Assembly (NCBI GenBank): GCA_039519185.1 | Contig: CM076849.1 | Location: 38,001,109-38,065,108, forward strand | Direction: 5' to 3' | Origin: Astragalus membranaceus | Taxonomy: Eukaryota > Streptophyta > Magnoliopsida > Fabales > Fabaceae | DNA: 64,000 nucleotides | Shown here: piece after piece, positions 1 to 10,031 of the stretch | Layout: every line of letters starts with the position of its first letter | How positions within the stretch are numbered: position 1 is the stretch's first letter | The notes under the pieces: generated by a model | What the model was told of the DNA's origin: nothing | Database searches by the model: none | The model's input: only the letters and a program-made list of their open reading frames with translations | Program-made: the position numbers and the translations under genes

Positions 1-537
1 CTCAAAATCCTTACAGCAACACCCTTCACCAATAGATTGATCAAGGGCTTTAAGCTTCCATGGAGGTTAGGGCACAAAACGTAAAATTGAAAGTAGGAAT
101 GCGTAAGTGAGCCAAGACGGCTCTGAAAAGTGTATTTAGTCTTAAAGAAAATGAAATACCTAAATCCCTAAACGGGTTCTATGATAAAAGCCCGATAAAA
201 ATAGTAATTTGGCCCGTAAACCCGTTTTAAACAGTACTTCTTTGGTATTTCGCAGTTTTAACCACCCATACTTAAGAACTGGGTTTCGAGCTTAACAAAA
301 GAATTATTGCTCTGTTCCTTAGCTTTCCAACGCATGCTTGCACGCCTCAATCAGATAAGCACAGTTAAAGTTATTGCCTACATAGTAGACAAGGGTCATT
401 ATGCAATAAAAACAAGAATTAATCAAGAAATTGCTATATTGCTCAATTAAGACCCAAAGTCTAGAAACGTTCTAAGACTTAAATATTAGGCACAAAGAAC
501 AATTAAAATCACCTAGTGCAAATCTATAAATAGTGCA
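1..537. other. Unassigned AT-rich sequence
   Basis: I see no coding region, terminal repeat or tandem array here. It borders a LINE remnant and may be non-coding flank or decayed transposon sequence. Confidence 0.4.
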
Positions 538-1074
538 TTAAAATACACTGATCAGCGGCTCAGTGAGCATCTTGTACGCACTCTTAACTGTGTAAATTCT
601 CGTTACATTATTGCTCCAAGTCCATGCATCCGGCACACCTTCAACCAAGCTAGGAACGAACTCATGAATCTTGGTTTTTGACTCATCAGACAACCAAGAG
701 TATAAATCATTTAAAATCCAATGATCCTCATTCCACACATCCTTTATGCACAGATAAACATCATGAAAACCAACAAAAGGAACTCGCATACATAAAGGTT
801 CTTTGGAAAGCCAACCCTCATACTTGAAATTTTTGATACCCTCGCCCAACTGGTATGTGAAACCATCACTAGAACTTGTTTGCTTATTCATGCTAAGAAA
901 GGTACTGTTAGGAAAATACCCCCGCTTCAAGAACTGGACCCAAAGTTTCTCCGGAGAACAAGTCAGATCCCATACCAACTTTCCCAATAAAGCAGTGTTC
1001 TGATGGCGAGCTTCTCTAATTCCAAGACCACCCAATTGCTTAGGTTTAGTGATAGTCTTCCAACTAACCATCAA
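538..1074 (-). pseudogene. LINE (non-LTR) retrotransposon ORF2 fragment
   Basis: A 178-codon open frame matches the part of plant LINE ORF2 between the reverse transcriptase and the C-terminal zinc-finger-like (zf-RVT) domain. The diagnostic opening is VSWKTITKPKQLGGLGIREA, followed by the usual run of leucine- and tryptophan-rich blocks (KLVWDL, WVQFLKRGYF) and ending with a W-x-W...Y-x-VKSAY motif that starts the zf-RVT domain. The catalytic reverse-transcriptase core and endonuclease should lie on the higher-coordinate side, but that side runs straight into a microsatellite. The C-terminal remainder is also missing. It is therefore an internal fragment and cannot be active. The identification rests on recognisable family motifs. 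Confidence 0.85.
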
Positions 1075-1132
1075 TATTTTAAATATACATACTAACCTAA
1101 CTTTTAATTGTTATATAGATTAATAGATTAAT

Positions 1133-1237
<105 letters not shown>

Positions 1238-1477
1238 AAAAATGTAATCAAGCTTCACGTATTAATATATTTGATTGATAATATGTGTTTTATAGAATTG
1301 GATTACGATTTAAATATTTTGGTACTCTAATATTTACAATTGGCAACATAATGTCAAGATATCATGGTGATTTCTTCCCCGTCCCCACCCTCACGGGGCC
1401 CTGAATGGGGAAGTCCCTACGGGGATCCCCATGCACGAATAGAAATTGTCACCCCTAATTATATTATAGGAAAATAT

Positions 1478-1720
1478 CATCTGGAGTCCCTTAACTTATT
1501 TTCAGGTAACGATTCGGTCCCTTATGTTTTATTTGTAACGAGTAGGTCCCTTATGTTTTAAAATAGTTGCATTGTTACCCTTTTTTGTAATTTCTATTTG
1601 ACTCCGTTACAAAAATGCTTATTTGGCTGTTAAGATGTCTAGGTGACTGTTATTTGTACTTATGTGGCAATTTAATTTACTGATTCATTATTTTAAATTA
1701 ATTTTATTTTAAAAAATTGT
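1478..1720. repeat. Dispersed legume repeat, 'ggtcccttaa' type, copy 1
   Basis: Contains repeated 'ggtccctta' units, a 'cgttacaaaaatgctta' block and an AT-rich tail followed by a 'ttcatc'-rich stretch. A diverged second copy with the same order of blocks lies at 8045-8275. The spacing of the shared blocks points to copies of one transposon or its end, but I could not find terminal inverted repeats or a target duplication. Confidence 0.6.
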
Positions 1721-2956
1721 ATAAATGTGTTCCTCGTCTTCATCATTTTCATTATGATTTGTACCCTTTTCTTTCTTCCAGATCTTCACTTCCCATATTT
1801 CTTTCTTCCAAATTCGTACCTGATTGAAACCCATATTCTTACCTGATTGAATCAAGCTGAGCAAAAATCACAACAATGGAATCAACCTGAAATGAAACCC
1901 AAAAACCCAAATCGATGGTGACTCAATCTCTGCAAAAATGAAATCAAGCTGAAATGAAACCCAGAAACCCCAATAGATGGTGACTCAATCTTTGATGAAA
2001 TCAAACTGAAATGAAACCTAGAAACCCATAAGGTAGTTTACCATATCATGGTTACTATCATCCATTTGTTGTCTGAGAGAACATCGTGAATCCTTCAATC
2101 AATCCGCACCGAGCGTTTTTCATAAAATAAAACAAAGTTAAAATTAAAAGACAAACTCAAGGAACCCACAAAAATCAACCCCAAGAGGGACATAATGTCA
2201 TGCGTTCCTCAAGTGCAGAGATGAAAAAAGGCTTTAAATCGTTAAAAAAAGATAAAAGAGACAAGAGCGTTGCACTCGATTGTCGAAAAAGCAATTGCAT
2301 TGAATTGAAAAGGGTTTGGCTCAGACATACATCATTCACCGCTGTAGCCAGAGATCCTTTGTGATCGGATGCGTTAGGTGTAATGGGCTACTAGATAGTA
2401 TGAAATCGCCCTGAGTACATCGATTGAACTACTATTTATAAGCTGCATATGCGAACTGCTACGTTGCATGCTTTGGACACTTGTCCTTATTGAGAGCAGA
2501 TAAAATATAAAACTAACTAATGATTGGAGAAGAGTGATGCCACGTGTCTTTTGGCATCTTAGATTCTTTACACTTGTCTTTGTGCTTCGAGTCTATTCGA
2601 GGCAACTGCCTTAACTACCTTGCGCCTTGCGTATAGTATTTGAAACTTCGAATCCTGCCTTCGAGAACTTCTGTATGTCTTTCGGAAAAGTGTCCCTCGA
2701 GTGTGTATATTCCTTCAGCATTCGGGATGCTAGTGTAATGGGTGTTTTCCAAGATGGACATGTTGGTGATGGGTTTGAAAATGGAACAAGATCCTTATAG
2801 ATCCATGTTAAGATTGGTGAAGAACGATATAGAACTTAATACTATCCCCAAAGGCATGATGAATGGTTACCATCTGTGGCGGAACTTGGTAGAATTCTTT
2901 AGGGGTAACAAATTTAGATATATATATATATATTTATTGTGAGTGAATGTCAAGTT
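1721..2956. other. Unassigned intergenic sequence
   Basis: Short open frames only, none with a recognisable family. The 2480-2740 stretch (CTTGTC and TTCGAG-rich) has the look of a decayed LTR, but I could not find its ends. Confidence 0.35.
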
Positions 2957-3040
2957 TTTTTAATTGGCTTTGCGGTAAAGAGCTTATGAAGAGACACGAG
3001 GACTCAAGTTTGATTCCTCCTTAGCCTATTCTTGTTATTT
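2957..3040 (+). mobile_element. Possible tRNA-derived SINE head (fragment)
   Basis: A TTGGCTTTGCGGTAAAGAGC segment resembles a pol III A box context, and about 30 bp later AGTTTGATTCC resembles a B box. The arrangement is that of plant tRNA-derived SINEs. No poly(A) tail or target duplication is visible, so the call is tentative. Confidence 0.4.
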
Positions 3041-3555
3041 TTTGCTGTTTTTTGATTTAAGATATGAAATACTAAAAAAGATAGATTGCATGTGTAACAC
3101 CCAAGAATTTCTAACACCGAGAAACACTAAGATGCACAGTCTGGCACACATCAGAGTTAACTTCCTGTTTAGAATATTGAACACAACTAAAATTTTTTTC
3201 TTGAATAAACATCCAAGCAGTCACTTTATCCATTAACTCAACATAAAGTACTTAAGTCTCATGGCTTATAAACTTTTACAACCTGGTGTTCAATATCCCA
3301 AAACATAAGTAGCGGAAATGATTTACAATTGTTAGCTAGTAATAGTTACACAATCGATAATACAAAGACAAAAAAGGGAAAATGGCATAATTATAAAACT
3401 GCATCTTCAATAACTCCATAAGGCACACCACCTAGCCGTGCTTCATCGCCTTTGCCTTTCCCTTTTTCTCTGTAAAAACCACAATTATAAAGGGTGAGAT
3501 AAACATTATCTCAGTGAGTCCTATCGAGACCCCTTACTAACACTAGCGATTCAAT

Positions 3556-3686
3556 ATGGTTGTCTCTTGAACTCGTAGCCCTAATAAGCGACTACGTGAA
3601 CATATATTCTTTTAACTCGTAGCCCTAATAAGCGACTACGTGAAACACTTTCTTTTTAACTTGTAGCCCTAATAAGCGACTACGTA
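3556..3686. repeat. Tandem repeat in solo LTR A
   Basis: Three copies of a unit containing AACTCGTAGCCCTAATAAGC followed by GACTACGTGAA, spaced about 48 bp. It occupies the same place in the LTR as an unrelated tandem repeat in the chromovirus LTRs at 24096-24280 and 60900-61130. Confidence 0.9.
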
Positions 3687-4279
3687 TCATGTCTTGTTCT
3701 TTTCTTAGCACATCACCTCGAACCACTTTCTATTTTCATGATTCTCGGGTCACCCAATCCCGCTGATCTTGGAAAGCGGGCTACATGGAAGGGGCCTAGG
3801 ATTTGGGGCTCATGACTTCCCCTGCCCTAGTATGCTAATAACTGGGGTCGTCACCCTTGATATACATATATAATTATATATATGCCATCTTTCTTTTCTT
3901 TAAAGAAATAACTTGACTTGTATGAACATAATGTTCTATTTCTTTACATGTCTTCATTAGCAATTAACCTCAAACTTAGCTTTGATGAACTTATAGTCCA
4001 TCTCATTATCATGCTTTATGGTTTTCCTCTCTCGTCATTACTAAAACAATGTTTTAACCAATATGTTAAGGAAAACGACACTTGTTTGCTTTGATTTAAC
4101 CAATTCATATCACATTACTTATAACTTAGGGAATTCTCCCCAATTCAATCCAAACATAAGCAATTCCAATTGACTACGGTTATTTTCTCATTGCATAACA
4201 TTGGGGAAGGGATTAGGATGCGTTTGGAATCAATTAGGAAGGCGTTGGACACATTCTAAAAATTTTGACAGAGAGGGAC

Positions 4280-4386
4280 GCACGACCCGTGCTGAAAGGC
4301 GCACGGTCCGTGCGCGAAATGAAACTCTGCAAGCAGTGTAACAGAAGGCAGTGCACGACCCGTGCGTGTGGGCGCACGGTCCGTGC
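4280..4386. repeat. Four GC-rich self-complementary words in solo LTR A
   Basis: GCACGACCCGTGC (4280-4292) and GCGCACGGTCCGTGC (4299-4313) form one pair. The same two words recur at 4353-4365 and 4372-4386. Each word has complementary ends (GCAC...GTGC), and GACCCG and GGTCCG are near complements, so the cluster can fold in several ways. Confidence 0.9.
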
Positions 4387-5316
4387 CTGTTACACAGACT
4401 AGAAAAATACCATTTCGTGCAGTTTTCGATTCCGTTTCGTGTCCAAACTTCATTCCGATCGATACCTAACTCATCAACCTTCAATAATAGCACAGCATCC
4501 AGTCCAAACAGTCACATATTCACATAATCAATCAACCATATAAATCATCGTTCAAAACGTAATTTTCGTAAAAACGGTTTTGACTTGAAAGTGCACGAAC
4601 TAAACATAAAAACAGAACATGCAACCAGTGTTTCGAAAACAAAATCCCTAAGCGAGTATAGAACTCATCGAATATGATGAAAATCACAGTTATCCGAGAA
4701 CTACGAGACTTAGAAAATCACGAAACCGCACGAACAATCCCCGTACTCGAACCCAAACAGCCCCAACTACCATGAACAGGTTATGACCTTCACTACAATG
4801 CTTGAAACTACAATGTGGGCAGGTTGAAGTGTTCTAGATACTGAATATCAAGCTTTAATGACACATGCAAGCTCAAAACTCATTTTTGGTCAAGTTGAGC
4901 TTGAAGTGCTCATAAAGGGCGAATTGAGATGGGGAAGGGTGGTGGTGATGTTGTTGGTACCAGTATGAAGAGAATGAAAAGCTGATTTCAATGGTGTTGG
5001 AAATCGAAACATTCATTCAGGTTTGGTCTTCCCTCTCCCTCTTTTCCTCTTCGCCTACTCTCTCCCTCTCTCAAGGCTCTCTCTCTTTTTCCCAGTTTTT
5101 CTGTTTTAAATAAATGCCTACTCTCTACCCTATTGTTTCTAAAATACCACCCTATGTGACTTAATTAATCAACCACCAATTTATCATCAAGTCACACATA
5201 CAAACATCATTGGCAATTAAATTAACCATGAGATATAATCAATTATGCCTAATTATTCAAAATATCTAATTAATTAAACAACCTCTTGCTAGTTTCAATA
5301 AATAAAATTAGCCAAA

Positions 5317-6287
5317 TTGTTACAGCATGGATCGAACCTGCCACCTACTGGTTGCATAAAGCAAGCCTTTATCGCTATGCTCAACTTGATATGCTATACA
5401 ATTCGCAAAACATTTATATATAGACAGATTTTTGCTATATTACATTATGTATTGAAAAAATTTAAAATAATTTGGGGGGTACCGTGGCATCCTCTAGCTC
5501 CTTACAAGCTCCGCCCCTGGTTACCATTGTTATCAATAGAGGAAGATAATGATCCTAATCACTTTAAGCGTTTTAATAACATTGTTATATCACCTGAGGA
5601 GATGGCAGGGAGCCCAAACCCTCTTCTTGGTGTAGCAAAGAATATTCCTACTAGAGGTAATGGTTCGCAAAAGGATTATTCGCCTTTGCCAACTCCTCAA
5701 TGTGAAATCTATTCTGTGAAAACTGCATTTGTTCGAAGTTCTCCTATGAATACCCAAGCTTTAGGGGTATCAGTGGTTCCTTCTTCTTCAAATAAATCTC
5801 CGACTCGGAATTTGCAGGATGTAGATTTTTCCTCTACCCAATCTCCCACGACAAGGCTTGATTCGCGAAATGCCTCATTGTCCGTTGCTAACCTAGTGGT
5901 AGCATCTGACATGAGAATTTTAGGGAAGCTTTGGGGGGATGACTCAGGCGATGAGGTTGATTTTAGTTCTCAAGAATTTGTGGCGCATAATGTTCCTTTC
6001 AAACCGACAATGCCCAAGGCCCAAATTTCGCTTACTTCCTCAGAATCAGTTGCTACTTCTAATCAGTAGTAGTATCTGACATGAGAATTTTAGGTAAGGT
6101 TTGGGGTGAGATGTCAAATGATGTTGGTGATCCTGTGGCTTCCTATACCCATGGACCAGTTGCGTGTTATGATCACTTTGAACCGGTTGTGTCCAAGACC
6201 CAAAAGAAGAAATTGAAGCAAAACAAGAAATTGGTCCTTGGATACAATACTCGCTCAAAGGCAGATTCTGCATCTGTTTCCTTTTGA
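5317..6287 (+). pseudogene. Probable LINE ORF1 C-terminal remnant with internal duplication
   Basis: An open frame runs to a stop at 6069. After that stop a second segment (6081-6287) repeats the preceding region: the string TCTGACATGAGAATTTTAGG appears near 5905 and again near 6075, a tandem duplication of about 170 bp. The second copy ends in a lysine-rich tract and GYNTRSKAD, which resembles the end of ORF1 (the gag-like protein) of plant LINEs. The first part of the open frame has no recognised domain and overlaps the end of solo LTR A by a few bases. I cannot exclude a captured host sequence. Function is not supported. Confidence 0.4.
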
Positions 6288-6491
6288 TCTGGTTTTGCTT
6301 TTTAGCCCTTTTCACTGTGGCTCTTACTATCTACAACAAATTGCCAATATTAAGACAGGTCAAATGATGTGGGGATGCTTGCAAGTTTTTCATTCATAGC
6401 TATCATGTGAGGGCTTAGACAAATGTGAGATTACGTGGAAAGATTGTCCTAACTTCAACCTTGAGGACAAAGTTAATTTTAATGGGGGCGG

Positions 6492-6635
6492 TTTTTTTTT
6501 TTTGATAAGCAATGTTAGTGGTGGTGAGGGAATGTTAGTTTCCGGGGTTTGAACTCGGAATCTCCTTCTTGCACTCTTTTGGTACACTCCTTCAATATCC
6601 CTTAGCTCACCAACTGAACCATCTACTTGGGATTC
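6492..6635 (-). mobile_element. tRNA-derived SINE with poly(A) and 11 bp target duplication
   Basis: On the minus strand the element starts with a tRNA-like head, with an A-box-like GGTTCAGTTGGTGAGC and a B-box-like GAGTTCAAACCCCGG, and ends in about 12 A residues. It is flanked by a perfect 11 bp direct repeat, AATGGGGGCGG (6481-6491 and 6636-6646). At 144 bp it is within the normal size for plant SINEs and looks complete. The duplication and tail show insertion by LINE-type machinery. Confidence 0.93.
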
Positions 6636-6646
6636 AATGGGGGCGG

Positions 6647-6967
6647 TGATTCAATAACAATTTACTCTTTTCTTCATTTAATTTTAGACTCATTGCATAA
6701 TGCTCCATTCATGTCATATCAAGTGAATTTTATATAGTTGCTTATATCGTGTTTTTATTGTTCAACACACAAAATGTGTATTCCACATCAATTTTAGTGG
6801 CAATTTCCTTACAACACCAATGATCCAAATAAAGCCAAAACATTGAATTGGCGACATTCAAATTTCTAGAGGACCTTCAAATCAATTTCTAAACCGGAAA
6901 TTGAAGAAGAAAACCAGTTTCAACTTCAGCTTCACATCTAAATGCTCTAAAAAATATGAAACAATCA
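6647..6967. other. Unassigned sequence after the SINE
   Basis: AT-rich; I see no coding region or repeat structure. Confidence 0.4.
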
Positions 6968-7287
6968 TCAGCTTCACATTTGTAGCTCCCTGCAAATACT
7001 CAAACCAAGAAGATCCCCTCTAGCTGTCACCTGATGATTTGTTATAACTGCACTTGAATGATTATCATGATTCACGACCATAGGAAATCAAAAGGTAAAT
7101 TCTTGGTTGCCTTTGGAAAAATGTGAATCAGCTTCACATTTGTAGCTCCCTGCAAATACTCAAACCAAGAAGATCCCCTCTAGATGTCACCTGATGATTT
7201 GTTATAACTGCACTTGAATGATTATCATGATTCACGACCATAGGAAATCGAAAGGTAAATTCTTGGTTGCCTTTGAAAAAATGTGGG
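6968..7287. repeat. 160 bp tandem duplication
   Basis: The block beginning TCAGCTTCACATTTGTAGCT at 6968 is repeated at 7128 with only a few mismatches. No coding potential. Confidence 0.95.
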
Positions 7288-8044
7288 CAATTTACCTTAA
7301 CCACTTAAAAGCTGACACATGATTCCACTAACATTCATCACATAAATAAATTTATATTATTTTTCTTACAGTTCTTACTATATATTTATATTATTTGCAC
7401 ATTCACCCCAATTTTAATAAATGCATTTGTTTTTGATTTATCCTCCCTAAGTTTTCTCAATTCTTTTATTATTCCAAATTATAAATTAATTAAACTTGAG
7501 TTTTATGTTTCCAATAAAAAAATTAATGACTTTTTAGAATTCTTTTGACACCATAACTTATCCACCATTTGAGCTTGTTGTTGCTCCACCTTCTTTATCT
7601 TCTGCATTGTGTTGCTCCATTTGAGCGTGGTAAGTAACTCTGCACCTATCAAACAATAGTTTGAGGCTAGCCAATATTAAATAGCAAGTTGATAGAAAAT
7701 TAAATCCTGTATTAGGCCCCCAAAGAGTCGAACACACCGTTACAAGAGTGGGAAGTTACTCTCCAACCAAAGTGACGAACTAATTATTGTCTTATAAGTT
7801 GACAAAATAGCTTTATATATCATATAGAGTAGCAAAATTCAATCACCTCAATTCATAAGTTTGTATAAATATAGTAATCGAGTGATAAATTGTCTTTGAG
7901 TACTAAAAAAATTAATAAATTAAATATAATGAATAAACCTTAAGCATTATAAATGATTTGTATTATTTTATTTTTATAAGTAATTAGAATTTTTTAAAAT
8001 ATCTTTAGTGTTTATAAATAATTGTTTTAAGAAAAAAAAACCAT
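7288..8044. other. Unassigned AT-rich sequence
   Basis: No gene, terminal repeat or tandem array seen. Confidence 0.4.
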
Positions 8045-8275
8045 CCGAGGTCCCTTAACTTATTTTCAGGTGCGAATAGGTCCCTTACCTTTTTTTGTAA
8101 CGATTAGGTCCCTTAAGTTTTAAAAATGTTGCTCTGTTACCCTTTTTCAAAGTTTTTTTTAACCCCGTTAAAAAAATGCTTAAGTGGCCGTTTGGGGTGC
8201 TTATGTGGCTTTTGTATGCTTATATGGATGATGATTCATATTTTTTAATTAATTTTGATTAAAAATAAAAGAAAA
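8045..8275. repeat. Dispersed legume repeat, 'ggtcccttaa' type, copy 2
   Basis: Same block order as 1478-1720: GGTCCCTTAACTTATTTTCA, further GGTCCCTTA units, CCCGTTAAAAAAATGCTTA, then an AT-rich tail and a TTCATC-rich stretch. The two copies are clearly diverged. Confidence 0.6.
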
Positions 8276-8798
8276 ATTCTGATTTTCTCATCTTCATTGT
8301 TTCATCGTTTCATCTTCTTCATCGTATCATGCCCAGATCAATGATTTCAAGCCCAGAACTTGGTTTCGTTCCTTGATCTGTGTGTAACCGCTTGATGTTA
8401 AATCAGAACTTAATCAACCTTTTTTAATTTCTGTTTCAATGATCAACCAACTTATTAGATCTATGATTTCTCTAATATGGATCTATGATTCTACAAATTA
8501 CATTGGGGTTATTCCGTTTCTCTGAATTCTGAAACAAACGCGTATAAAACTGAAGAAACCGGTGGCCTCAAACGCATGAACGAATCGGGTTTCGTAATGT
8601 GTTTGATCTGTGTCTTATGTGATGTTGTGAATATAATTTGGTTCTAGTGTTACTACTATTTACAATTTCGAAATGTCAATCTGGATTCAAATATTTTGTA
8701 GAAACTAACAAAAATTAAATTAAATCTACCAAGTATTGTTTCCGAAGATTCGAAGACACACCCTCAAACTCAAATGTAGCGTGTTTTACCAATTGGCC
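8276..8798. other. Unassigned sequence
   Basis: Continues the AT-rich flank of the dispersed repeat. No gene recognised. Confidence 0.35.
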
Positions 8799-9386
8799 TG
8801 TTAAGATAATAATGTTCTTTGTTTAACTTAGAGGAATAAGTGCCAATATGCATCTGTTCTGGACTGGACCAAGAGGTCCATTCAGCACTTAGACATGGAT
8901 TGGCCCAATCACTTTGATCCATATCCACAATACACAAGCCCATTCATGACTCTCATACTTAAATGGCTCAGATTCACTCTACCGATCCAACGGCCCATCA
9001 CGGGCACAATTCCCTATAAATACTGACACACATTGCCATAAAGAGGTAGATTCTCATTCCTAGCTAAATCACTCATCTATTCTCAATACTGACTTGAGCG
9101 TCGAAGTGGCTTCGCAGGTACCCCTCCCGGGCTCGCACTAACCTCTGGCCAGGCAGCAGGTGACCTACCAACTGCAGTCCACCCAACACTGCAAGGTACA
9201 GAACATTGGCGATCACAGTGGGAGATATCTATCTTTCACATCATCTCTACTTTTTGAACTTCCTCCTGCTTTCCCATGGCACCCAGAGGTAAACCCCGAG
9301 TCCAAAGCATTACCGCTCCGCACCCCCAGCCAGAGGACACTCCCGAAGGTCTTGCTGCTTCCACGCCAGACCAAGCAATTCGTTAA
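8799..9386 (+). mobile_element. Truncated LTR retrotransposon: LTR, leader and gag start
   Basis: A putative LTR (about 8799-9205, TGTTAAG...GAACA) contains a TATA-like CTATAAATA at 9014-9022. It is followed directly by TTGGCGATCACAGTGGGAG, the position and style of a primer-binding site and leader. A gag start follows at ATG 9276 (MAPRGKPRVQSI...), which runs only 36 codons to a stop at 9386. There the sequence breaks into filler, with the 12-mer CAAGCAATTCGT repeated about 30 bp apart. Nothing of pol remains. The left LTR edge is my best guess from the TG dinucleotide; no target duplication was found. Confidence 0.6.
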
Positions 9387-9746
9387 TATTTAGCCTAGCA
9401 CAAGCAATTCGTAAGGCTAGGTGGAGATGGCCAAGGCCAAGATACACCAATATGATTGCTACAAAACACCCATCAGTCAAAGCCAAGATTACCAGAACAA
9501 ACAAGAACGCTCACAAAAAATAGAAACATCTATGCCACAAAACAAAAAGATACACCTAGATTTACACCAAAAAAAACCCCATAAAAAACAAATGACTAAA
9601 ACTAACACCAGTAAGATCACAAAAACACCTCCGCAAACGAGCAAATTAAAACTAAAGAAATAGTTGCTCTTTCAATTTCCAATCATTCAATTTACTAATC
9701 AGTTTCGCTTGTTGATCTGCATCAAATCAAGGATATATACACATAC
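9387..9746. other. Unassigned spacer before the GlnRS exon
   Basis: Contains a lysine-rich 80-codon open frame (9421-9663, plus strand) with no recognisable family. I do not call it a gene. On the minus strand this would be the intron downstream of the last GlnRS exon seen; the next exon is not recognisable. Confidence 0.4.
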
Positions 9747-9803
9747 CCTCCTCAAAAATTTCATTAACAGCATGTTTGATATCTTCTGTTGAAACCTCAA
9801 CAC
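9747..9803 (-). pseudogene. Glutaminyl-tRNA synthetase N-terminal domain, third exon of the fragment
   Basis: On the minus strand a TTTTTGCAG acceptor is followed by 57 bp encoding (G)VEVSTEDIKHAVNEIFEE and then a GTATGT donor. This continues exactly, in phase, from the exon at 19521-19620 (which ends one base into a glycine codon). It matches the non-specific RNA-binding N-terminal domain of plant cytosolic GlnRS. The intron between the two exons is interrupted by the whole Ogre/Tat element at 10032-19484. The catalytic core, CCA-binding and anticodon-binding domains are absent from the window. Confidence 0.85.
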
Positions 9804-10031
9804 CTGCAAAAATAAGCAGGAAATTAAAGACATACTTCCAACCTCCGAAAAGTTGGGACACTACAGTACTCAAAAACTAAAAGTTAATAGCCAAACTAAA
9901 TTAAGCACAACTATCATAAGCAAATATAAGCTGCAAAAATTCTCCCTAGTGAACTTAAACACACATGAACTTATAAGTTGTTAAAGTTTTCCCAACCAAA
10001 TGAAATACTAAAACTAAAGTCAATTTCATAT

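Larger units (their letters stand above)
3093..5324 (-). mobile_element. Solo LTR A, chromovirus (Tekay-like) lineage
   Basis: The block begins TGTAACACCC and ends ATTGTTACA, and is flanked on both sides by the 5 bp target duplication GCATG (3088-3092 and 5325-5329). No internal retroviral sequence is present, so this is a solo LTR left by recombination between the two LTRs. It shares block order with the LTRs of the chromovirus at 23706-62652 (for example TCAGTGAGTCCTATCGAGAC and the CTAGTATG...GGGTCGTCACC block). It is the same lineage but a different family. By homology the element reads on the minus strand. Confidence 0.92.

Noticed and set aside
2742..2942. 66-codon open frame possibly from a domesticated transposase domain
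   Set aside because: No motif could be matched with confidence and it ends in a TA repeat.
9421..9663. 80-codon lysine-rich plus-strand open frame
   Set aside because: Low complexity, no recognised family, antisense to the GlnRS fragment intron; cannot be supported as a gene.
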